A DNA stretch of 64,000 nucleotides from JACDAN01 sp963827705 (GTDB lineage: Bacteria; Actinomycetota; Thermoleophilia; Gaiellales; Gaiellaceae), in assembly GCA_963827705.1 (NCBI GenBank), contig CAWHBN010000022.1:124001-188000 (forward strand), written 5' to 3'. Both the position numbers and the translations under genes were made by a program. Within the stretch, counting starts at the first letter, position 1. Each line of letters begins with the position of its first letter. Below are positions 40,506 through 49,741 of the stretch, in pieces. Under the pieces are notes generated by a model that did no database searches, was not told where the DNA came from, and was given only the letters and a program-made list of their open reading frames with translations.

Positions 40506-42737
40506 CTAAATCGACAGCATCCGTTGGAGCAGTTCGAGCGCGCCGGCCTTGTCGAGCGGCTCGTTCAGGTTCCCGCACTTGGGCGACTGGACGCACGACG
40601 GGCAGCCGTGGTCGCATGGGCAGCCGTCGAGCATCCGGGCGGTGTCTCCGACCCAGCCCTCGAAGACCTCGAAGCCGCGCTCGTTGATCCCGACGCCGCC
40701 GGCGTGGCCGTCGTAGACGAAGATCGTCGGGCGGCCGGTCTGGAAGTGGAGGTTCGTCGAGAGCCCGCCGATGTCCCAGCGGTCGCACATGGCCCACAGC
40801 GGCAGGATCGCGATCATGGCGTGCTCGGCGGCGTGGAGCGAGCCGAGCAGCCGCGTGATGTCCGTGAGTCCCTCGAGCATCTGGTCTTCGGGGACGAACC
40901 AGATCGCCTCGGTCTCGAACTGCGTCTCCGGGAGGTCGAGCGGAAGGGTCTCGATCGTCTCGCCGTCGCCGATGCGCTTCCGCTGGTAGGCGACGACCTG
41001 CTCGGTGACGACGACGCGGCCGAAGGAGAGGTCGACCCCGAGCCGGCGCTCTTCGCGGAGCGGCTCGACGATCGCTGTCATCGTGTCCTTTTTCGCCTGG
41101 GTGTACTCGTCGCCGGCGTACGGCTCGACGAGGGCGGTGCGATTCTCCAGGTCGAGCTCGGCGACCCGGTACGACTCGCCGAGATGGAGGTAGACGGCGC
41201 CCTGGTGGACGGTCGAGTAGGCGCGCTCCTGCTCGACGAGGCCCAGGAGCGACCCGGTCGAGACGTCCACGACGGTGAAGGAATCCGGTGTCGCCGAGCG
41301 GAGGCCGAAGCGGCCTGCCGGGTAGTCGCGTCCTGCCCAGACGAACCCGCCGTCCTTGCGGCGGAGATCGGGAAGCTGCGCGGCGCGCTCCAGCGCTTCG
41401 GGCCCGAGCGTCTCGGCGTCCTTCTCGTCGAGCGGTGCCTCGAAGGCGGCCGAGCGGACATGGCCGTCGAGGACACGCGGGTTCGCGTGGTCGAGGATCG
41501 CCGCCTCGACTCGCCGCTCGAGCAGCGCCTCCGGGTCGCGCATGAAGAACTGGTCGAGTGCGTCCTCCGTGGCGACCATCGCGGCGAGCCCGTGGCCGCG
41601 GCGCCCGGCGCGTCCCCACTGCTGCCTGAGGCTCGCGACGGTTCCCGGGAAGCCGACGCAGACGACGGCGTCGAGGAGGCCGACGTCGATCCCGAGCTCG
41701 AGCGCGTTCGTCGCGCTGACCCCGAGCAGGTCTCCCTCGACGAGCCTGCGCTCGATCTCCCGCCGCTGCGCGGGGGTGTAGCCGGCGCGGTACGGGGACA
41801 GGCGCGTGGCGTCGCCGAGTCGCTGGGCGGTGAAGCGGTGGACGAGCTCCGCGGACTTGCGGCTCTTCGCGAAACAGAGTGTCCGCACTCCTCGCTCGAC
41901 GAGCGAGGCCATGAGTCGGGCGGCCTCGCCGAGGGCACTCGCGCGAAGCCCGAGCTCCTCGTCCGTGAGCGGCGGGTTCCACAGGAGGATCGTCCGCTCC
42001 GCCTTCGGCGCGCCGTCCTGCTCGATCGTCGTCGCCTCGACGCCGAGGAGTCGCCGGGCGAGCTCACCGGGATTCGCGATCGTCGCCGAGGCGAGCAGGA
42101 ACTGCGGGTCGGCTCCGTAGATCCGCGCGAGGCGGCGCAGGCGGCGCAGGACGTTCCCGACGTGTGACCCGAAGACGCCGCGGTACACGTGCGCCTCGTC
42201 GACGACCACGTAGCGGAGGTTGTGAAGGACGTCGCCCCAGCGGTCGTGGTGGGGCAGGACGCCGACGTGGAGCATGTCCGGGTTGGTCAGGATCAGGTTG
42301 GACCACTTGCGGATCTGCCACCGTCGGCTCGACTCCGTGTCCCCGTCGTAGATGGCGGGCTTGATCGAGGGCGGCTTCAGCTCCGTGAGGCTGCGGATCT
42401 GATCCTGGGCGAGCGCCTTCGTCGGGTAGAGGTAGAGCGCGCGGGTCTTCGGCTGGCGCGCCAGGGCGTCGAGGACGGGCAGGTTGAACGCGAGCGTCTT
42501 GCCGGAAGCCGTTCCCGTCGCGACGACGAGATGCTCGCCGCGCTGCGCCGCGTCCCAGGCGTCCGCCTGGTGGGTGAAGAGCTGCTCGATGCCGCGGGCA
42601 GCCAGGGCGTCGGCGACCTTGGGGTGGAGGCCTTCGGGAAGGGGGGCAAATCGGGGAGCGCGAGCCGGTTCCCCGCCCACGTAGGCGACCTCCTCGCCCT
42701 CGAGCAGGTCGCTCCAGAGGTCGGCGGCGACACTCAT
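40506..42737 (-). CDS. DEAD/DEAH-box helicase with C-terminal DUF1998 zinc-binding domain (MrfA-like)
   Basis: Superfamily 2 DNA helicase, 743 residues, of the YprA/MrfA type; Bacillus MrfA repairs mitomycin damage independently of UvrABC. Walker A is ATGTASGKT at about residues 73-81, Walker B VVDEAHVY at about residues 175-182, followed by LLASATIANP (motif III), GVSATNALELGID, and QWGRAGRRGHG (motif VI). The C-terminal DUF1998 has the four-Cys cluster CPCDHGCPSCVQSPKCGN at about residues 701-718. It overlaps the upstream methyltransferase by ATGA. Confidence 0.92.
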   Translation of the reverse strand: MSVAADLWSDLLEGEEVAYVGGEPARAPRFAPLPEGLHPKVADALAARGIEQLFTHQADAWDAAQRGEHLVVATGTASGKTLAFNLPVLDALARQPKTRALYLYPTKALAQDQIRSLTELKPPSIKPAIYDGDTESSRRWQIRKWSNLILTNPDMLHVGVLPHHDRWGDVLHNLRYVVVDEAHVYRGVFGSHVGNVLRRLRRLARIYGADPQFLLASATIANPGELARRLLGVEATTIEQDGAPKAERTILLWNPPLTDEELGLRASALGEAARLMASLVERGVRTLCFAKSRKSAELVHRFTAQRLGDATRLSPYRAGYTPAQRREIERRLVEGDLLGVSATNALELGIDVGLLDAVVCVGFPGTVASLRQQWGRAGRRGHGLAAMVATEDALDQFFMRDPEALLERRVEAAILDHANPRVLDGHVRSAAFEAPLDEKDAETLGPEALERAAQLPDLRRKDGGFVWAGRDYPAGRFGLRSATPDSFTVVDVSTGSLLGLVEQERAYSTVHQGAVYLHLGESYRVAELDLENRTALVEPYAGDEYTQAKKDTMTAIVEPLREERRLGVDLSFGRVVVTEQVVAYQRKRIGDGETIETLPLDLPETQFETEAIWFVPEDQMLEGLTDITRLLGSLHAAEHAMIAILPLWAMCDRWDIGGLSTNLHFQTGRPTIFVYDGHAGGVGINERGFEVFEGWVGDTARMLDGCPCDHGCPSCVQSPKCGNLNEPLDKAGALELLQRMLSI

Positions 42738-43398
42738 CGGCGGGCCACGAGGGCGACGAGGTACGGGTAGTCGTCCTCGCCGTCCTCCTCGAAGCGCTCG
42801 ACCCGCAGCCCGGCCGCGGTGAATGCCGTGACGAACTCACCCAGTGGGAGGTGCGATGCGCCCACGCGCGCACGGAGACCTTCTGGGTTGAAGACGCCGG
42901 GCTCGGAATCGTCGTACCGCCGAGCCGGGCGGTAGCCCGCATGGAGCTCGGGCACGCCTCGGCCGAAGCGGAACAAGGCGTGCGGCCCGACGAAGCACGG
43001 GTGGCCGCCGACGTAGACGAACGGGCCGTTCGGTCTGAGGACCCGTGCGACCTCGCGCACTGCTGCAGCGAAGTCGTCGATGTCCGTGTGAGTCCAGGTC
43101 GAGACCGCGGCGTCGAAGCTCGCGTCCTCGAACGGAAGCGCCGAGGCATCCGCCTGGACGACGTCGAGGCCTCGGTCGCGGGCGCGGCGCAGCATGTCTT
43201 CCGAGGCATCCACGCCGGTGACGTCCCATCCCCGGTCGCCGAAAGGCCGCCGTGTGTGCGCCGGTGCCGCACCCGAGGTCGAGGAGCCTGCCCGGTCCGG
43301 GACCGAGTAGACGGAGCGCCGCGGCCCAGCCCGTGATCGTGCAGGTCGCCGAGGAACTCCGTGTCGTACCAGTCGGCGAAGCCGTCGTACCGAGCCAT
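42734..43398 (-). pseudogene. Class I SAM-dependent methyltransferase, with two frameshifts
   Basis: Methyltransferase of the small-molecule type, about 221 residues once two frame breaks are repaired. It starts MARYDGFADWYDTEFLG; the SAM motif LLDLGCGTGAHTAAF, then DVTGVDASEDMLRRAR and FDAAVSTWTHTDIDD follow. The breaks are an extra G in GGG (about 43331) and an extra T in TTT (about 43243), both simple homopolymer miscounts. The remainder is well preserved. Its neighbour is an MrfA-like helicase, overlapping by 4 bases; the substrate is unknown. Confidence 0.78.
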
Positions 43399-43458
43399 CG
43401 TTCGATGCTAGCCCGGTGCCTGGAACCTCCAGCGCACAGGCGGTGTAGAGGAACCGAT

Positions 43459-44632
43459 ATGCGGAGGGGACTCCTCGTCGGCGCCTTGGCGGCGCTGCTG
43501 CTCGCTGCTGTGGGCTCGGCTGCGCCCGAGAAGTCTCCGCGCGTGGCGCTCACTGCCCGGCCTTCGACGCTCGTCGCCGGCCGACCCTGGACTGCCGTCC
43601 TGGTCGTGCGGGGATCGCAGCCCTCGCGCGTGGCGCTGACCGCGACGCTCGGACGCCGGCGCGTGGCGGCGCCGGCTCGAAGATGGCGCCGCGGCCGGTA
43701 CCGGGCAAGACTTGTCTTCCCCGCTCCGGGGCGCTGGCGTCTCGCGGCCAAGATCGGCCGAACGCGCGTCCCGCTTGGCACCGTCGCGGTCCGTGCGGCA
43801 ACCCGCCCGCCAGTCGTGCTCGTCGCCCCGACCGAGGCAGTCCTCGAGCCGAACGGATCGATTCTCGTCGCCGAGAGCGGGCAGTCGCGCCTCGCCCGAA
43901 TAGATCCGACCACGGGTCGTGACACGCTCGTCACGCGGATCGTGCAGCCGTACGGCCTCGTGCTGACGCCGTCGGGCGTCCTCTACTCCACGTCCGAGAG
44001 CAGGGTCGTCCGGGTCGAGAGCGGCGGGTCGACGACCACGATCGCCGACGCCGGCGAGGATGTCGGGCCGCTCGCGCTCGACCCGGCGGGAAATCTCTAC
44101 TTCAGCACCGTCTCTCGGATCTTCCGCATCGAGAATGGCTCGGGCGCCGTGACTCACTATGCAGGCACCGGGATTCGAGGAGGCGGGGGCGACGGCGGGC
44201 CCGCGCTCGCGGCGGAGCTCGACGCTCCGCATGGTCTCGTTGTCGGGCCCGATGGAGCGCTCTACGTCGCCGACACAGGGAATCACCGCGTCCGTCGCAT
44301 CGATCCGGCCACTCGCGTGATCACCGCTTTCGCGGCTGCAACGGCCCCGGCCGGTCTAGCGTTCGGCCCCGGTGGCGCTGCTCTACGTCGCCGAGCGGGA
44401 CGGTCAGCGCGTGTCTCGGATCGACCCGACCGGGGCGAAGACCGTCGTCGCGGGCACGGGTGTGAGAGGCGAGCGCGGTGACGGCGGTCCCGCGGCTTCG
44501 GCTCAGGTCGACGAGCCGTTCGACGTCGTGCCGTCGCCTGGCGGGGAGCTGTTCATCGTCGAGAGCGGCGAGGCTGGAGGCATCCGCCATATCGATGCTT
44601 CGGGAGTCATTCGCACGATCCGCCGCCGCTAG
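43459..44632 (+). pseudogene. Secreted NHL/beta-propeller repeat protein, with one frameshift
   Basis: Exported protein with a signal peptide (residues 1-22), a beta-sandwich-like region to about residue 115, then about six NHL-type repeats of the pattern xPxGLxxxPDGxLYVADxxNHRVRRIDP (for example GPDGALYVADTGNHRV and LLYVAERDGQRVSRID). The frame breaks at about 44370, where one base too many separates FGPG from ALLYVAE. Repaired, it has about 390 residues and ends just before the TPP riboswitch. ATG 43459 has GAGGA upstream. The role may be binding or signalling; nothing decides. Confidence 0.75.
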
Positions 44633-44712
44633 ACTCCTCTCACCGGGGTGCCGCAAGGGCGGCTGAGATCACACCCGTCGAACCTGAACCGGGTCATGCC
44701 GGCGGAGGGAGT
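44633..44712 (+). promoter_or_regulatory. TPP (thi-box) riboswitch
   Basis: The conserved aptamer core is complete: GGGGTGCC, GGCTGAGATC, ACACCC, CGAACCTGAACCGGGTCATGCC and GGAGGGA. P1 can form between ACTCCTCTC (44633) and GGAGGGAGT (44704), and that 3' arm is also the Shine-Dalgarno of thiD. Binding of thiamine pyrophosphate would therefore hide the ribosome site of thiD, a translational off-switch for the thiDMEL genes. Confidence 0.96.
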
Positions 44713-44717
44713 CCTTC

Positions 44718-45551
44718 ATAGTTCCTCGAGTACTGACGATTGCTGGGTCCGACTCCGGTGGGGGCGCGGGGATCCAGGCCGATCTGAAGGCGTTCGCGGC
44801 CGCCGGCTGTCACGGGATGTCGGCGATCGTCGCGCTGACCGCGCAGAACACGGTCGGGGTTTCTGCGGTGCACGAGCTCCCGCCCGAATTCGTCCGCGCC
44901 GAGCTCGAGGCGGTCTTCGACGACATCGGCGTCGATGCGGCGAAGACGGGGATGCTGTTCTCCGCCGAGCTGATCCGGACCGTAGCCGGCTACCTCGACG
45001 ACGTTCCCGTTCCACTGGTCGTGGATCCGGTCATGGTCGCGAGTAGCGGCGCGAAGCTCCTCCAGGATGACGCGATCGACGAGTTGGTGACGAGGCTGTT
45101 CCCTCTTGCGACGGTCGTGACGCCGAATTGGCACGAAGCACAGGTCCTCGCGAGCCGGGTCCGAGGGACAGTCCCTCGCGAGCCGCGCGCGCTCGCGGAG
45201 GCGATCGTCGAGGGAGGAGCTCCGGCTGTCGTCGTCACCGGAGGGCACGGGCCCGAGCCCGTCGACCACCTCTACGACGGCGAGCGGCATATCGAGATCC
45301 CGGTCGAGCGATACGACGTTCCTGCCACGCACGGCGCCGGCTGCACCCATTCCGCCACGCTCGCGGCGCTTCTCGCCCGTGGGCACTCACTCGTGGAGGC
45401 GAGTCGCGGCGCGGCCGCCGCGGCCGCCTCCTCCGTACTGAACGGGCTCGTCGAGATCGGCGCAGGGGACGGGCCCGTCGACGTCCTGAACGTGAGGGAG
45501 CGTGATGGCAGTCTCGCCCGGGGCGACGCTGCGCAAGCTGCGCGCGCGTAG
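44718..45551 (+). CDS. thiD: Hydroxymethylpyrimidine/phosphomethylpyrimidine kinase
   Basis: Phosphorylates the pyrimidine half of thiamine. The conserved N-terminus VLTIAGSDSGGGAGIQADLK and the C-terminal ATHGAGCTHSATLAALLARG ATP/substrate loop are present, 277 residues. The start is unusual. In frame between the TGA at 44685 and the conserved domain there is no ATG, GTG or TTG; ATA 44718 stands 7 bases after GGAGGGA and gives the expected N-terminus (M-VPRVLTIAGSDS). The first normal start, ATG 44817, would cut off the substrate loop. It overlaps thiM by 50 bases. Confidence 0.9.
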   Translation: MVPRVLTIAGSDSGGGAGIQADLKAFAAAGCHGMSAIVALTAQNTVGVSAVHELPPEFVRAELEAVFDDIGVDAAKTGMLFSAELIRTVAGYLDDVPVPLVVDPVMVASSGAKLLQDDAIDELVTRLFPLATVVTPNWHEAQVLASRVRGTVPREPRALAEAIVEGGAPAVVVTGGHGPEPVDHLYDGERHIEIPVERYDVPATHGAGCTHSATLAALLARGHSLVEASRGAAAAAASSVLNGLVEIGAGDGPVDVLNVRERDGSLARGDAAQAARA

Positions 45552-46293
45552 GCCGCTCGTCCACCAGATCACGAACTACGTGGTGATGAACGAGACGGCG
45601 AACGCGACGCTCGCGCTCGGCGCGCTTCCCGTGATGGCGCACGCGCCGGAGGAGGTCGAGGAGATGGCCGCGAACGCCGGTGCCCTCGTCCTGAACATCG
45701 GGACGCTGTCGGAGCACTGGATCGAGGCGATGCTGCTCGCCGGCCGGGCGGCGAAGGGCCCGATCGTCCTCGATCCGGTCGGCGCCGGCGCGACGCACTA
45801 CCGGACGGAAACGGCCAAGCGCCTGCTCGCCGAGCTCGACGTCACGGTCGTCCGGGGAAACGCGGCCGAGATCGCCACGCTCGCCGGGCACACAGCAGAG
45901 ATCCGGGGTGTCGAGTCGATCAGCACCGCGTCGACAGCCGCCGAGGTGGTCCGCGACGCGGCCAGTGCTCTCGGGACGATCGTCTCGGTCACCGGCCCGA
46001 CCGACCACGTCTCGGATGGAGAGCGGGTCGTCGCCGTCTCGAACGGCCACGAGCTCATGGGAACGGTGTCCGGAACGGGCTGCATGTCCACGGCCGTCAC
46101 GGGCGCGTTCCTCGCGGCCAAGCCGAACGAGCCGCTCGAGGCGGCGGCCGAGGCCCTCGCCGCATTCGGCGTGGCCGGCGAGGACGCCGCGCGCGACGCG
46201 CAGGGCCCGGGCACCTTTCACGCGGGTCTCTACGACGCCCTCTACAACCTCGACCCGGACACGCTCGACGGCCGTGCGAAGGTGACCGAGTGA
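45502..46293 (+). CDS. thiM: Hydroxyethylthiazole kinase
   Basis: Phosphorylates the thiazole half of thiamine for salvage. Its 263 residues include PLVHQITNYVVMNETANATLALGA at the N-terminus, PIVLDPVGAGAT, and the catalytic GTGCMSTAVTGAFLA. The start is GTG 45502, well inside the thiD end. Together with thiD, thiE and thiL this allows thiamine salvage from its two halves; thiC and thiG are not seen in the window. Confidence 0.95.
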   Translation: MMAVSPGATLRKLRARRPLVHQITNYVVMNETANATLALGALPVMAHAPEEVEEMAANAGALVLNIGTLSEHWIEAMLLAGRAAKGPIVLDPVGAGATHYRTETAKRLLAELDVTVVRGNAAEIATLAGHTAEIRGVESISTASTAAEVVRDAASALGTIVSVTGPTDHVSDGERVVAVSNGHELMGTVSGTGCMSTAVTGAFLAAKPNEPLEAAAEALAAFGVAGEDAARDAQGPGTFHAGLYDALYNLDPDTLDGRAKVTE

Positions 46294-46841
46294 AGCTTCA
46301 CGCAATCGTCGACGATCTCGACACGGCCAGGATCGCGGTCGAAGGAGGCGCCTCCGTGCTCCAGCTGAGGCTCAAGGGCGTGACGACGGAAGAGCTCATC
46401 GAGCGGGGGGCGCCGTTTCGCCTTCTCGCCACCGAGTACGAGGTCACGTTCGTGGTCGACGACGACGTTCAGGCCGCGCTCGCCTTGCTCGCCGACGGCG
46501 TGCACCTGGGGCGGGACGACGAGGGAAGCGAGCTCGCGGTCGAGGCGGGGATGATGCTCGGACGTTCGGCGTCGACCCCGGCGGAGGCGAAGGAGGCGGA
46601 GCTCGCGGGCGCCGGGTACATCGGCGCCGGCCCGATCTGGGCCTCGCCGAGCAAGCCGGATGCGGACCCTCCGATCGGCCTCGACGGGCTCCGAGCGATC
46701 AGCGACGCGGTTCAGATTCCGGTGATCGCGATCGGCGGCATCGACCCGACGAACGCACGCGAGTGCGTCGCCGCCGGAGCGTTCGGGGTTGCGGTCATCC
46801 GCGCGGCGGCTCAGGCCGCCGAGCTCAGTGCGGCTCTCTGA
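46290..46841 (+). CDS. thiE: Thiamine-phosphate synthase
   Basis: Joins pyrimidine and thiazole phosphates. A 183-residue TIM-barrel with VLQLRLKG, VVDDDVQAALALLADGVHLGRDD, GRSASTPAEAKEAELAGAGYIGAGPIW and the phosphate loop VIAIGGIDPTN. It is a little short (usual about 210), mainly at the N-terminus. GTGA overlap with thiM and a 14-base overlap with thiL. Confidence 0.94.
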   Translation: MKLHAIVDDLDTARIAVEGGASVLQLRLKGVTTEELIERGAPFRLLATEYEVTFVVDDDVQAALALLADGVHLGRDDEGSELAVEAGMMLGRSASTPAEAKEAELAGAGYIGAGPIWASPSKPDADPPIGLDGLRAISDAVQIPVIAIGGIDPTNARECVAAGAFGVAVIRAAAQAAELSAAL

Positions 46842-47649
46842 CCTGGGCGAGCTCGGCTTCCTCGCCGAGCTGGAGCGCCGCGGGCTCGCCCGAGGCATCG
46901 AGCACGACGCGGCCCAGATCGACGGGCTCGTGGTCACGCAGGACGCACTCGTCGAGGGCGTGCACTTCCGGCTGGACTGGATCACCTTTCGCGACCTCGG
47001 GTTTCGCGCCGCAGCCGTGAATCTCAGCGACCTCGCAGCGTCGGGTGCCGAGCCCTCGGGTCTCGTCGTCTCCCTCGGGGCTCCTCCGGACACCGTTGTC
47101 GACGACCTGCTCGAGCTCTACGAGGGGATCGCCGAAACCGGCGCGCCGGTCGTCGGCGGCGACACCAGCCGGGCAGACGCCCTCGTCGTCTCCGTGACCG
47201 CGCTCGGCCGGTCCGACCGCGTCCCCGGCCGTGCGGGCGCCGAGCCGGGCGACCTGCTGGTCGTCACAGGCCGGCTCGGTGCGGCAGGCGCTGCCTTCCG
47301 CGAAGGGCGGTACACGAGGCCGCCGCTGCGGATCGCCGAGGGGCGCCGCCTCGCTCGTACCGCCCACGCCATGCTGGACATCTCCGACGGGGTCGCCCGC
47401 GACGCGGGGCACATCGCGCACCGATCGGGCGTCCGGTGTGTGATCGAGCTCGACCGCATCCCCCTCTCCGAAGGTGCGACGATCGAGGATCTCGGCTTCG
47501 GAGAGGACTTCGAGCTGCTCGCGGCGGTCGCCGAGCCGGATTTTCACGTCATCGGTCGCTGCGAGGAAGGCGAGGGCGTCGAGCTCCTCCGGGACGGCAA
47601 GCCGTACGCGCTCACCGGCTGGGACCACTTTCGGGAAGAAACCGTCTAG
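46828..47649 (+). CDS. thiL: Thiamine-monophosphate kinase
   Basis: Makes the cofactor TPP from thiamine monophosphate. 273 residues of the PurM/ThiL fold: LGELGFLAELERRG, HDAAQID (GDDAA in most members), TQDALVEGVHF, NLSDLAASGAEP, GGDTSRAD and LDISDGVARDAGHIA. GTG 46828 gives the family N-terminus MRLSDLGEL. Last gene of the riboswitch-controlled operon. Confidence 0.94.
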   Translation: MRLSDLGELGFLAELERRGLARGIEHDAAQIDGLVVTQDALVEGVHFRLDWITFRDLGFRAAAVNLSDLAASGAEPSGLVVSLGAPPDTVVDDLLELYEGIAETGAPVVGGDTSRADALVVSVTALGRSDRVPGRAGAEPGDLLVVTGRLGAAGAAFREGRYTRPPLRIAEGRRLARTAHAMLDISDGVARDAGHIAHRSGVRCVIELDRIPLSEGATIEDLGFGEDFELLAAVAEPDFHVIGRCEEGEGVELLRDGKPYALTGWDHFREETV

Positions 47650-47681
47650 CGCCCCGAGGCGTACCGTGCTAACGGTTCCCC

Positions 47682-48716
47682 GTGGCGTTGTTCCTCGTGC
47701 GTCGACTGGCGTGGATGGCCGTGATGTTCCTGTCTGTCACGGTCGTCACCTTCGTCATCTTCTTCGTGATCCCGTCGGAGGACGACCAGGCGAGCCTCGG
47801 CCGCGGCGGCGCCGAGGTCGACGTCCGCACGACGGTGCAGATCGACGGGACGATCTACGAGGAGTACGCCGAGTTCGTCCGGAAGATCGTCACGCATGGC
47901 TCCCTGGGGAACTCCTGGGTGCTTCGGGGCCAGGAGGTGAACGAGCTCCTCGTCCGCGCCGCGCCCGTCACGCTGTCACTGGTCATCGGGGGAGCACTGC
48001 TCTGGATGCTGATCGCGATCCCGACGGGCGTCCTCTCGGCGCTTCGCCCGCGCAGTGCGATGAGCCGCTTCAGCACTGTCCTGGTCCTGATCGGGATCTC
48101 GGCGCATCCGCTCTGGATGGGGCTGATGCTGTCGTACTTCTTCGGCGCCCGGTTGGGACTCACGCCGACAGGCGGCTACTGCGAGGTGTTCAGCCCGGCG
48201 GGTAACTGCGGTGGCCCGGCGCAGTGGGCCTACCACCTGATCCTGCCGTGGTTCACCTTCGCGCTCATGTACGCGGCGATCTACACGCGGATGATCCGCG
48301 CGAGCACGCTCGAGACCCTGAACGAGGACTATGTGCGCACTGCACGCGCCAAGGGCGCGCCGGAGCGGACGGTGATCCGCTCACATGTGCTCCGCAACGC
48401 GATGCTGCCCGTGGTCACCATGCTCGGGATGGACATCGCCGTCTCGCTCGGAGCCGTCCTCTTCGTGGAGTCGGCGTACGGGTTGCCCGGGCTCGGCCGG
48501 CTGTTCGCGACCAGCCTGGCGCGTCGCGACTTCCCCGTCCTGCTCGGCATCACGATGTACACGACCCTTGTCGTGATCCTCGTCAATTTCCTGATCGACG
48601 TCCTGTACGGCTTTGTCGACCCGCGTGCCCGAGTCGGCAGCCGCTCCGAGAGCGCGCCTTCCCGCGCCGAGCGAGCGAAGGCTGTTCCCGACTCGGCTAC
48701 TCAGCCAGCCACGTAG
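47682..48716 (+). CDS. Oligopeptide/dipeptide-type ABC permease (DppB-like), without partners
   Basis: Inner-membrane permease of 344 residues. It has an N-terminal helix (FLVRRLAWMAVMFLSVTVVTFVIFFVIP), a large periplasmic loop, then five helices and the EAA-type motif YVRTARAKGAPERTVIRSHVLRNAMLP at about residues 219-245. The DppC, binding-protein and ATPase genes that normally follow are absent; the next gene is a convergent thioredoxin overlapping by 20 bases. The partners may be encoded elsewhere. Confidence 0.88.
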   Translation: MALFLVRRLAWMAVMFLSVTVVTFVIFFVIPSEDDQASLGRGGAEVDVRTTVQIDGTIYEEYAEFVRKIVTHGSLGNSWVLRGQEVNELLVRAAPVTLSLVIGGALLWMLIAIPTGVLSALRPRSAMSRFSTVLVLIGISAHPLWMGLMLSYFFGARLGLTPTGGYCEVFSPAGNCGGPAQWAYHLILPWFTFALMYAAIYTRMIRASTLETLNEDYVRTARAKGAPERTVIRSHVLRNAMLPVVTMLGMDIAVSLGAVLFVESAYGLPGLGRLFATSLARRDFPVLLGITMYTTLVVILVNFLIDVLYGFVDPRARVGSRSESAPSRAERAKAVPDSATQPAT

Positions 48717-49017
48717 CCCACGCCCGCTCGTAGTGAGAGGGCGAGCGAGCTCCGACCACGGTCTCCTGCGCCTCGCCGTTCGCGAACAGGATCGCGGTCG
48801 GCAGCGCGAGCACCTCGTACCGGGCGGCGGAGAGAGGGTTCTGGTCGACGTTCAGCTTCGCGAACCCGACCCGGCCGCCGGCTTGGTTCTCCAGCCGCAC
48901 CAGCACCGGCTCGAGCGCGTGGCACGGCCCGCACCACGGCGCCCAGAAGTCGACGACGATCGGCCGGCCGGCGCCGAGGACGTCCGCGTCGAAGCTGTCG
49001 TCGGTGACGTCGAGCAC
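48697..49017 (-). CDS. Thioredoxin
   Basis: A 106-residue disulfide reductase with VVDFWAPWCGPCHALEPVL (active Cys pair in WCGPC at about residues 28-32), FAKLNVDQNP and the cis-proline ALPTAILF. It starts at GTG 49017, 4 bases beyond the glycosyltransferase stop, so the two are probably co-transcribed. It overlaps the convergent permease gene by 20 bases. Confidence 0.95.
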   Translation of the reverse strand: MLDVTDDSFDADVLGAGRPIVVDFWAPWCGPCHALEPVLVRLENQAGGRVGFAKLNVDQNPLSAARYEVLALPTAILFANGEAQETVVGARSPSHYERAWATWLAE

Positions 49018-49021
49018 GAGG

Positions 49022-49723
49022 TCAGAGCCTACTCAGGCGCAGGACCGGCACCTTCCATACCGCCTCGAGGACGATCGAGCGGCTCATCTTCGACCCGCCC
49101 ACCTCACGGTCGGCGAACACGATCGGAACCTCCACGACACGGAATCCCGCCCGCAGCGCGCGGTAGGTGCCTTCGATCTGGAACGCGTAGCCCTTCGAGT
49201 CGATCGCATCCAGGTCGATCGTCTCGAGCACGATGCGCCGGTAGACCTTGAACCCGCCCGTCAGGTCGCGGATCCGCAAGCCGAGCAGGATCTGCGCGTA
49301 GAGCGACCCGCCGCGAGAGATCAGCCGCCGGACCAGGCCCCAGTTCCGCGTGCCCCCGCCGGGGACGTATCGCGAGCCGAGCACGACGTCCGCGTCCTCC
49401 GCAGCCGCGAGGAGCCGTGGAACGTCATTCGGATCGTGGGAGAAGTCGCAGTCCATCTCCATGACGAGGTCGGCGCCGAGCTCGAGCGCACGCCGGAAGC
49501 CGTCCAGGTACGCAGGGCCGAGCCCCTCCTTGCGCTCACGGTGCAGGACATCCACGTCGTCCCGCTCGGAGGCGAGCCGGTCCGCGATCCCTCCGGTCCC
49601 GTCGGGAGAGTTGTCGTCGATCACGAGAATCCGGCCGTCGTCGGGCAGGACGTCGCCGAGCGCGGAGACCATCGCCTCGAGGTTCTCGCGCTCGTTGTAG
49701 GTGGGGAGGCAGACCACCAGCAC
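49022..49723 (-). CDS. Polyprenol-phosphate mannosyltransferase-like glycosyltransferase (family 2)
   Basis: GT2-family transferase, about 233 residues, matching dolichol/polyprenol-phosphate mannose synthases (Ppm1 catalytic domain): LPTYNERENLEAMV at the start, VIDDNSPDGTGGIAD, MEMDCDFSHDPNDV (the DxD metal site), VLGSRYVPGG and LTGGFKVYRR. It would make a lipid-linked mannose donor for wall glycans. The start is GTG 49723 or GTG 49717; AAGGA lies 7 bases before the second. It is divergent from polX with only about 20 bases between starts. Confidence 0.88.
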   Translation of the reverse strand: MLVVCLPTYNERENLEAMVSALGDVLPDDGRILVIDDNSPDGTGGIADRLASERDDVDVLHRERKEGLGPAYLDGFRRALELGADLVMEMDCDFSHDPNDVPRLLAAAEDADVVLGSRYVPGGGTRNWGLVRRLISRGGSLYAQILLGLRIRDLTGGFKVYRRIVLETIDLDAIDSKGYAFQIEGTYRALRAGFRVVEVPIVFADREVGGSKMSRSIVLEAVWKVPVLRLSRL

Positions 49724-49741
49724 GTCCTTATGATCGTTGGC

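Noticed and set aside
44630..44635. TAGACT as a -10 for the thiD transcript
   Set aside because: Transcription from it would start inside the P1 stem of the riboswitch and destroy the aptamer closing helix.
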